Source of the DNA: Nelumbo lutea | Lineage: Eukaryota > Streptophyta > Magnoliopsida > Proteales > Nelumbonaceae | Assembly: GCA_022828595.1 (NCBI GenBank) | Contig: JAKGHH010000003.1 | Span: forward strand, 16,182,934-16,246,933 | DNA: 64,000 nt | Reading direction: 5' to 3' | Shown here: positions 57,501 to 64,000 of the stretch, one piece after another | Position numbering within the stretch: position 1 is the first letter of the stretch | Layout of the letters: each line of letters starts with the position of its first letter | Translations under genes and position numbers: made by a program | The notes under the pieces: generated by a model | What the model was told of the DNA's origin: nothing | Database searches by the model: none | What the model saw: only the letters and a program-made list of their open reading frames with translations

Positions 57501-59835
57501 CAATCAACTCCTCCCCAAAAAAATAGTGCTATCTAATTTCTTGTAAGAAAAAATTGAGATCAAAATTGCTTGATTAATGCCTCAATGTGAGTAGGGTTAT
57601 CAGTTTCAGATGTCAGTAACCAAATTCCTGATTAAAAGATCCTGGAGTGAGCTGAGTGATGCCCAGGACAATGAAGAGGTATTTGCTTGGTCCCTTCGCT
57701 CCTGTTGCAATTATTTGGACTCTGGCTTGGGAGGATTAGAAGGGTATTCTGTAATAAAAGAAAGAATGTGGATGAGCTGATTAAGCAATCTGAATCTCTA
57801 GGAAGAGTAGGGTCGTGGGTCTCTTTGTCTAAGGGGTTTCAGGGTCTATCTGTGAGGGGGTTGTTGCAAGATGTAGTCTTCTGGGGGTCTTGATCCTTTC
57901 CAGCAAGGATTTTCCTCTGCTGGCTTGTTGTACTTTATGTTTTTCTTTTTCTGGAATAAATTTCCTTGCCTTTTCTCAAAAAAAAAAAAAAAGAGATTGC
58001 CAGTTTATAAACTAAAAGCTTGATATAGATTTAATGAGGACCTCTGAAAATTTTGAATCTTGAATTTGGTTGAGGTTGAACACCAATCAAATAAAGTACG
58101 CCTGTGAAGATTTTCTGAGTATTTTATTGTAGTTTTTATGGCCTGATAAATGTGTATACATACATACATACACACACACATTTATTCGGTCATTTTGTCA
58201 TTCAATTTCTTTCAACTGACAAAACAACCAAGTCACTTCACATTGACTAGGGGCTGTGAATGGTTATTAGCCTGATTCTATAGATGATCAAATTTGAGTA
58301 AAGGTTGTTGGGTGGAACTTAGGCTGCCTTTGGTTTGATAGAAAATAAGAGAAACAGAAAGTTGAGGTCATGTTCTTTGGAATTTTTGTGAAATTACTTG
58401 AGAAATTTCCCCCAACTTTCTATTCCTCTCTTATTTTTCTATCAAAACAAACACAGAATTGATGAATTCTGATGATTGGTACTTGAAGTGTTTGAATGGA
58501 AAAGGGAAGGTTCAATCTAGCATATTATACTCAAAGCTAGAGGTACATACAACTCTTGGGCTGTGTTTGGTTTGAAGGAAAAAGTAAGGAAAGGAAGGGA
58601 AAGGTAGGGAAACCTTTACAAAACATGTATCGGTTTCCCTTCCTTTCCCTGCTTTTTCCCTCAAACCAGACATAGCCTTAGTGTCAGACTCAATCCATTG
58701 CATTAGTGCTATGTTGCCCATATATAGCAAGGGCATGGCTGGACAAGGTGATGGATACGGAACCGTTGTATAGGTATCTAAGTATCATAGCATCACTATA
58801 TCACGAGTAAGGTCAATAATTCCCTTGCATAAACAAAAGCCTCTCCCGGTCAAGTACTGATCTATATTTTTCATCCAGGGTCGTGGTCCAGTAGATGATT
58901 TTCATTATGTGGATCTTCCAGAAGACTACCTAAACCATTTCAAATTGGATGACCCTATTGGCGGTGAACACTTCAATATCTTTGCAGCTGGTTTGAAAGC
59001 AGCAGATCGTGTAGTTACTGTGAGCCATGGTTATTCCTGGGAGCTGAAAACTTCAGAAGGTGGTTGGGGTCTCCATCAAATCATAAATGAGAATGATTGG
59101 AAACTAAGGGGCATCGTGAATGGGATTGATATGAAAGAGTGGAGCCCACTGTTTGATGTTCACCTTACATCTGATGGCTACACTAATTACTCCTTGGAGA
59201 CTCTACAGACTGGAAAGCCCCAGTGCAAGGCAGCTCTACAAAAGGAGTTTGGCCTTCCCGTTCATGAGAATGTCCCTCTGATTGGATTCATTGGAAGGCT
59301 GGACCATCAGAAAGGTGTTGATCTCATTGCCGAGGCTATTCCTTGGATGGTGGGCCAGGATGTGCAGCTAGTCATGTTGGGTACTGGGAGACCTGACCTG
59401 GAACAGATGCTCAGACAATTTGAGAGCCAACACCATGACAAAGTCCGGGGTTGGGTTGGTTTCTCTGTGAAAACAGCTCACCGGATAACTGCAGGTGCAG
59501 ACATCCTGCTCATGCCTTCTAGATTTGAACCTTGTGGATTGAACCAGCTTTATGCAATGAACTATGGGACAGTTCCTGTAGTACATGCTGTTGGAGGACT
59601 GAGAGATACTGTGCAGCAGTTTGATCCATTCAATGAGACAGGGTTTGGCTGGACGTTTGACAGGGCAGAAGCACATAAACTGATAGACGCACTAGGAAAC
59701 TGCTTGCTTACTTATCGGGAGTACAAGAAGAGCTGGGAAGGGATCCAAAGACGTGGAATGATGCAAGACCTAAGCTGGGACAATGCTGCTCAGAAGTACG
59801 AGGAAGTTCTTGTTGCTGCAAAGTATCAGTGGTGA
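45536..59835 (+). CDS. SS2: Soluble starch synthase II, chloroplastic/amyloplastic
   Basis: Eight exons were traced: 45536-45898, 48067-48622, 49926-49990, 50495-50572, 51194-51304, 51936-51980, 55872-56045 and 58879-59835 (TGA). All introns are GT-AG with consistent phase; the product is 782 residues, in the range of plant SSII. The enzyme transfers glucose from ADP-glucose to amylopectin chains in plastids. Residues 1-60 are Ser/Arg-rich, like a transit peptide. About 60-288 is an acidic, low-complexity N-terminal extension with a short coiled-coil-like segment ([20 protein letters not shown]). The GT5 domain starts near 289 ([18 protein letters not shown]), with the ADP-glucose-binding KTGG at 305-308. 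[23 protein letters not shown] and [10 protein letters not shown] complete the GT1 domain. The end [11 protein letters not shown] is typical of SSII and separates it from SSI, SSIII, SSIV and GBSS. A second in-frame Met lies 14 codons into exon 1. Confidence 0.96.
46075..46206 (-). mobile_element. Au-type SINE in SS2 intron 1
   Basis: Read on the minus strand, a tRNA-like B box (GGTTCAAATCTTGG) is followed by AAACAGCCTCG, then TAAAGCTGCGTACAT, and ends GGGCTGCCCTTTTA. These blocks are the conserved parts of the angiosperm Au SINE family. The 5' part with the A box is missing or unrecognisable. The copy is AT-shifted and clearly old. Confidence 0.75.
48738..48852. repeat. Hairpin-forming repeat in SS2 intron 2
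   Basis: The arm GATCCCAACTCCCAACAGCC pairs imperfectly with GGCTGTTGGGACAAGATCC. The inner part contains GGAGATGTTCCCAATGCATG, the complement of the core shared with 7764-7782 and 16590-16609. It is probably a MITE. It lies just after exon 2. Confidence 0.5.
49088..49488. mobile_element. hAT-type MITE with good terminal repeats in SS2 intron 2
   Basis: The left end TAGGGCTGTCAATGGACCAG and the right end, read on the other strand as TAGGGGTGTCAATGGACCAG, differ at one position. The 401-bp interior contains two related halves (GTCCAACCCAA, TTCAATGTCT, AGTCCATTA). It is the best preserved of the three copies in this window. Flanking 8-mers do not match exactly. Confidence 0.72.
50850..51000. 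repeat. GAGCTCGA-rich repeat remnant in SS2 intron 4
   Basis: The sequence starts near TAGGGGTGGATTCGAGGCAAG and has repeated TTGAGCTCG and GGCTCGAGCTCGAC words. This resembles a class of short plant hAT derivatives, but no right end was found. Confidence 0.35.
51732..51803. repeat. Perfect 20-bp inverted repeat in SS2 intron 5
   Basis: The arms 51732-51751 and 51784-51803 are exact complements (TACAAATATGTACAGTGCAA), with 32 bases between. The arm resembles the inner part of the GGCTCAG-family MITEs at 12604 and 63179, so it is probably the core of a degraded copy. Confidence 0.65.
52142..53260 (-). pseudogene. LINE 3' fragment (zf-RVT, RNase H) in SS2 intron 6
   Basis: On the minus strand, in order, one sees a zinc-binding segment [20 protein letters not shown] (near 53170), a linker with [20 protein letters not shown] (near 52910), and an RNase H domain that begins [20 protein letters not shown] (near 52690) and continues [20 protein letters not shown] and [11 protein letters not shown]. 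Frames are broken and stops occur. This is the C-terminal part of a plant LINE inserted antisense to SS2. Its 5' part may extend right toward 55.5 kb but is too decayed to call. Confidence 0.78.
53261..55871. other. Right part of SS2 intron 6, probable decayed retroposon DNA
   Basis: I see no intact gene. A minus-strand poly-A tract with the preceding TTACCTTATTTCAAAA at about 54330-54370 looks like the 3' tail of another LINE. Remaining sequence may include decayed reverse transcriptase, but no motif is clear enough to name. Confidence 0.35.
57600..57995 (+). pseudogene. LINE 3' end with poly-A tail in SS2 intron 7
   Basis: The plus-strand frame [20 protein letters not shown] matches the 'ERN-RVF-NK---VDEL' segment after the zinc-binding region of plant LINE proteins. 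It is followed by a stop, a 3' UTR with TTTTTCTGGAATAAATTTCC and a poly-A run ending about 57993. Only the last 400 bp or so of the element is present, as is usual for 5'-truncated LINE insertions. Confidence 0.65.
58322..58456. mobile_element. Tourist-like MITE in SS2 intron 7
   Basis: The left end GGCTGCCTTTGGTTTGATAG and the right side CTATCAAAACAAACACAG are complementary, as are AAAATAAGAG and CTCTTATTTT inside. TTA precedes the left end; the right terminal bases have changed. Confidence 0.65.
58559..58677. mobile_element. Tourist-like MITE, second copy in SS2 intron 7
   Basis: The left end GGCTGTGTTTGGTTTGAAGG pairs with CCTCAAACCAGACATAGCC, and GGAAAGGAAGGGAAA pairs with TTTCCCTTCC inside. 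Flanking trinucleotides are TTG and TTA. It lies about 200 bp before the last SS2 exon. Confidence 0.68.
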
Positions 59836-60440
59836 TTCTTTGAACATAAGAGCTGCAGTTTCAAGTTTATGGGGCTTCTATTTTTCTTTTAGGTCAATAT
59901 ATCTGGAGACAATATATGCTTGAAGCCTCATGCTTCTTCCAAGAGAGATGCAGATGATGGTTTCTTGGTGAATGCTGCACACTATTTCTTTCTCATGCTG
60001 TTCTAAAATAACACGAAGGCAAAGGCACCTCTATTGCAAGGACCACTCACTGAGTTAAAAATACCTGCAGAAAATCCAGTTGCTTTCCTAGTTCATTTGT
60101 GATGAGCAACAGCATGACAAGCCTCTATGCCCGGCTGTTAAACTCCTACAACTGTAATTTTTTGTTATTTTGTGAATGTATTATCTTTGGTCCATAGTTT
60201 GATACACGTTGCACAATTATTGTTTGTTGATTGTCAATGATACATATTTCAGTATTTTCTGTGGGTTAAGATGTTGATTTGCGTTGTGATCCAGTGTTTC
60301 TTATCACTTATAAACCAAGGAGAAGATAAGATGGCTTCTGTCTTACACTGATTGCTTGTTCCTTTATTGGTGATAAAGATATTTAATGAAAATAAAATTA
60401 AATGAATGCATTGCAAGTTCAGCCATATCAATAATGCATG
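59836..60440 (+). other. Probable SS2 3' UTR and downstream flank
   Basis: The sequence after the TGA is non-coding. An AATAAA-type signal occurs at about 60389 (GAAAATAAAATT), and others could be used. The 3' end cannot be fixed from sequence alone. Confidence 0.4.
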
Positions 60441-63178
60441 GTTTATCCAGGGCGATCAATGAACAGCAAGATGGTATAAGATGAATGCAAATAGTGAATG
60501 TAGCTAGCATGCACCTAGACGATGCCTAAACTGGTTTCTGTATCAGTAAGCCATGTAGCTCAAGTAATATGATTTAGGTTTTGACCATTTATTTATTGGA
60601 CTCGCTAGAGTAAGAAGAATATCGGCTTAAGATTTGGGACTTTGAGTGTGTCAACACTCAACACCTGCTTCCAGCTGGCAAGATGGTGGGCATTTGCATT
60701 GCGAAGGGATCCTCAATGCTTATAATGTTCTCGGTTGCGATCTCATCAGGGTAGAGTTGTCGTGGGTCAGTCCGTCGGAGATCCTCTTAATTTTAGATAT
60801 CTAGTTTATATGAAGTAGATCATAATAAACATGTATGGAATGTTGCCAAGTTTCTTATCATTGTTAGCTACTTGGGTCATAGTCAAGTTAGAATAGGCAA
60901 AACCAATGACAACCCTATTGTAATGGGTACTCAAAATGCAGACCCAGAACTGAGAACCGACCATATCAATAATTTAAACTTCGTCTGAGATAACAACAAC
61001 ACATATAGATAGGAAAGAGAGAGAGAGAGAGAGAGAGACGTTGTCTCTGGTGGTGGTGGATATCTCTTCCGTCCTTGGATCCATACAGAGAGAGATGCCA
61101 TTTATACAAACACGGACCACACCACACCATATCACAAATATAAGCCAAAAACTATTTTGAGTGTTTGGAATTTGTGCTTTTGAGCTTTAAAAGCACGAGT
61201 CTTGGAACTAAAGACCAATAGCACTACAACTTTACTGGTCTACTACCATATATTGTGCATTGTTTAGAGTTATAAATTACCTTCTACCAAACAGAGTAAT
61301 ACCCGATTCACCCATGTTCAAGGGTATTCATGATGCAGTTACATATGGGGTTTGCTTTTCAAAGTTTTTCATATGATAAAAGTGATAAGGGAGAAATCTT
61401 AGCCTCTCACTCACTTGGGGTTGAATGGGATGCATGCCAATTCAAAAGGGGGGGGGGTCACAGTTCATATCATATAATAGGTTTAATTAATAAATTTTAA
61501 GGTCCTTATTGGTAAAAAGACTAAGATTCCGATCTAAAGGATGGTAATTTAAGATTCAAATCTAATGACAAGTATCATTTTATTGCTGTCATGGTTTGAA
61601 CTTTGAATTCTTTAACATAGATCTTTCAATTATCTAACGGTCTGTTCAATTAGAGATGTAAATTGGGCCATGCTAGGTCAGCATGACATGGCCCACGTGC
61701 AGCCTGTGCAAAGTATGGATTGTGCCATACCAGCCCATGGGTCAAGTCAGGCCATGCTTTTTTTTCCTGAGATACTTCGAGGGTTGGTCCAACATGATCC
61801 ATGCCCCATTACCTGTGCAAAGTATCCCTCCCCTGAGATACTTTTAGCATCACAACGTCACTCAGTTCAAAATATCTGTTGCAGAACTGATACATGTGAT
61901 GATGAATTTATTTTTCCACTAGGTTTTATTTCTCTCATTTTCTATATTTTTATGTGATTTGATATTATTATGGAATTTATAATATATTTTTATAATTTTT
62001 TAGATTTTTCATGTAATTTTAATGTTTCATTCAGTTTGGATCGAATTGAACCCAATCCAATTGGTTAATGGGTTAGTCGTGTTGATGGAGACTTTGAGGT
62101 GGGGACAGTATGTGAGGTTAAATAGGCAATGGCCCATTTGGCATAGTACATATTCAAACCTGTTTTATTATGCTACTGAGGTCGAGATTTTACATTGCAT
62201 TAAAGTAATGGAGTTCATATCTTTTGCCGGCTATGACAATTGCAGCATTTGTTTGCTTGTGACGCTAAAGGGTGTCAATGGATCGATTTTGGATTGGACC
62301 CGTCCAGTCCAACGAAAACTTTTAATTGGGACAAAACCACTGGTAGCCCTACTATATATTAGAAGCAATGTGCTATCCGCTTTGAGGTGAGAGGACAGTA
62401 CAGGGTTTATGTGAAGTTAAATAGGCAATGGCCCATTTTCCATACCACTGCTTGAAACCTGTTTTAATTATTATGCAAATGAGCTCGAGATTCTATATTG
62501 CACTAAAATAATGGAATTCATATCTCTGGCCTGGTACAGCTGCAGCATTTGCCCGTAACCCCTCCATGTGCACATGACATGATGCCCTTCTGTTTTAAAT
62601 TCAAAATGCCATATCCATCTCTGATGGGCACTTTCTATACGTATTTCATTGGAAAAAGCATGATATCCTTTTGTGACCTCTAATGGACACTTTCTTGTGA
62701 ACCCAATGGACACAGGATACCCTTTTGGCTTTTGTGACCCCTAATGGGCACTTTCTTGTGACCCCAATGGACGCAGGATACTCTTTAATTTGGCTTTTGT
62801 GACCCCAATGGATTCAGTTTTCACAAGACCACGGCCACTCCTATTTGTATGTTTTAATTCATAGAGTAGGTAAATCCAATTTCAAGAGTCATTTATCATG
62901 TGTGGGTCCCATCTATTTGAGATTTTGGAAAGAGTAAATTATTTTTGACAAGGCACAATCTACCATTAAAGACCCAGTTGGTGGTAATAAAAACTTTAAG
63001 GTGGGGGAGATTGATAAGAGAACTGTTAAATCTATTTTGGAAAAAAAAATAAAAGAAAAAATTGCAACCATGCCCTTTCACATTTTTCATTTGTTTTAAG
63101 AGGTCATTTGGCCATTCTCAAACAGAAATACAAAGTGTACCTGGTTGCTATAAATTATAGGAAGTGCTTTAGTAATAA
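60441..63178. repeat. Intergenic DNA with direct duplications and microsatellites
   Basis: A GA microsatellite lies at 61014-61037. A direct duplication of about 160 bp is seen at 62093-62251 and 62381-62550 (sharing TTAAATAGGCAATGGCCCAT and TGCAGCATTT). A degenerate tandem repeat of 61-67 bp (TTTGTGACC-CTAATGG-CAC and CCCAATGGAC-CAGGATAC) lies at 62669-62813. A truncated GGTGTCAATGGA-family MITE piece is near 62274. No gene was recognised. Confidence 0.6.
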
Positions 63179-63280
63179 GGCTCAGTTTAGAAAGAATATA
63201 AATATAAATACAAAATCATACAAAATACAAAATTTTGTATTCTATATATTTGTATTTGTACTCCTTCCATATTCTGAGCC
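63179..63280. mobile_element. Tourist/Harbinger MITE, GGCTCAG family, TAA target duplication
   Basis: The left end GGCTCAGTTTAGAAAGAATA pairs with the complement of the right end TCCTTCCATATTCTGAGCC. TAA flanks both sides (63176-63178 and 63281-63283). The 102-bp element belongs to the same family as the one at 12604. Confidence 0.75.
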
Positions 63281-63564
63281 TAAAAGAACGTAGGTTTGAG
63301 TAATTCTGTAAAATTAGAGGGTAGTCTAGGTAAATAGCCCAATAAAATTATTTAAAAAAAAAAAAAAACACCTGTCATTAGCGGGATAGTTTTGGTGTTA
63401 ATAAACTTGCGTGGGAATAGTGGTGGAGACTGGAGAGTGAAGGGTGTGATGAGCGGTCCCAGGGGTCCTGTATTTGCCGGGTTGAACGGTCCACCTAGTG
63501 GTCCGTCATGAGCGGGCCTTTCGGTTTGCTCGGTAGGTTGCCGCGGGCGATCCTCGCGGTCCAC

Positions 63565-63840
63565 CCAGCGTCGTTTAGCCTTCTGAGGGCATGCGCTAAG
63601 AGGTGCAGTGAAACTGGTTCGCAGGAGCGGGGGGCTCCCGCATTCGTTGGATCTGCGTCGATCTGACCTGTTGCTTTGGGCGTCATTTCGTCTCCCGAGG
63701 GCATGCGCTAGGAGATGGCGGTGGGACAGGTTCATAGGAGCGGGGGGCTCTCACATCCATTGGATTTGTGTCGATCTAAACTGTTGCTTTGGGTGTCGTT
63801 TTGTCTTCCGATGGCCGGCGCTAGGTGGCGCGTCATAGTT
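63565..63840. repeat. Tandem repeat of about 112 bp, two and a half copies
   Basis: The anchor GAGGGCATGCGCTA recurs at about 63585 and 63697, with a diverged third copy (GATGGCCGGCGCTA) at about 63809. Each full unit also has AGGAGCGGGGGGCTC and GACCTGTTGCTTTGGG or a close variant. It is GC-rich against an AT-rich background and lies just upstream of a promoter-like stretch. Confidence 0.75.
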
Positions 63841-64000
63841 GGATGGTGGGAGTGGATTGGTTTCAGCCGTCGGATTTGGAGAAATCTAGGCCATTCATTT
63901 TCTTTTAAATAGGGGCCCTAACAATGATTTTCTTCTCCACTTGAACTTAAACGCCCTTGCTCTCGAGTGAATGCAGCTCCCCAACTCTCAATTCTCCAGA
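63841..64000 (+). promoter_or_regulatory. Possible promoter and 5' UTR of a gene beyond the right edge
   Basis: TTTTAAATAGG at 63903-63913 is TATA-like, and GGGCCCTAAC follows at once. GGGCCC/CCCTAA words near a start are common in promoters of plant ribosomal-protein and other translation-related genes. The following CT-rich sequence resembles a 5' UTR. No start codon or coding frame can be assigned before the window ends. Confidence 0.3.

Overview
This window is nuclear DNA from a flowering plant. It has AT-rich intergenic DNA, GT-AG introns up to about 3.9 kb, chloroplast-targeted proteins, and a dense load of hAT, Harbinger/Tourist, Helitron, LTR, LINE and SINE remnants. Base composition and gene structure suggest a eudicot or other non-grass angiosperm; I cannot name the species. 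No CRISPR array, rRNA or intact tRNA gene was seen.

Five genes can be supported. (1) At 1566-6751 (+) lie the last six exons of a GALT1-type beta-1,3-galactosyltransferase with a galectin domain; its 5' end is outside the window. (2, 3) At 22085-23554 (-) and 27988-29457 (-) are two intact, intronless, near-identical copies of plastid geranylgeranyl reductase (CHLP). (4) At 34314-36719 (+) is a five-exon GDSL esterase/lipase. (5) At 45536-59835 (+) is an eight-exon soluble starch synthase II (SS2). The right edge (about 63840-64000) may hold the promoter of a further gene.

The most informative structure is a head-to-tail segmental duplication. Unit 1 runs from about 12531 to 23637 and unit 2 from about 23638 to 29547. 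Each carries the same non-coding block, the same non-autonomous LTR retrotransposon and one CHLP gene. Unit 2 has lost about 4.9 kb, including the 5' LTR, or unit 1 gained it. Because CHLP lies at the right end of the unit and is read leftward, only CHLP copy 2 keeps its original upstream DNA. Copy 1 is cut off from it about 83 bp upstream of its ATG and now sits against repeat-rich sequence.

Repeats by region: a solo LTR with a perfect 5-bp target duplication inside a GALT1 intron (5560-6008); a 924-bp hAT-type element with a perfect 8-bp target duplication (8256-9179) and a relative at 32234; a complete 3.6-kb LTR element (17639-21270); a 1.5-kb Helitron inside an older hAT-like element (40108-41968); three tandem arrays with different unit lengths side by side (42956-44215); an Au-type SINE and LINE 3' fragments in the SS2 introns; and several Tourist-like MITEs with TTA/TAA duplications. 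CHLP supplies phytyl groups for chlorophyll and tocopherol, and SS2 elongates amylopectin chains, both in plastids. GALT1 acts in the Golgi and the GDSL enzyme is probably secreted. These genes do not form an operon or an obvious cluster. I found no clearly new biochemical system; the novelty lies in genome architecture.
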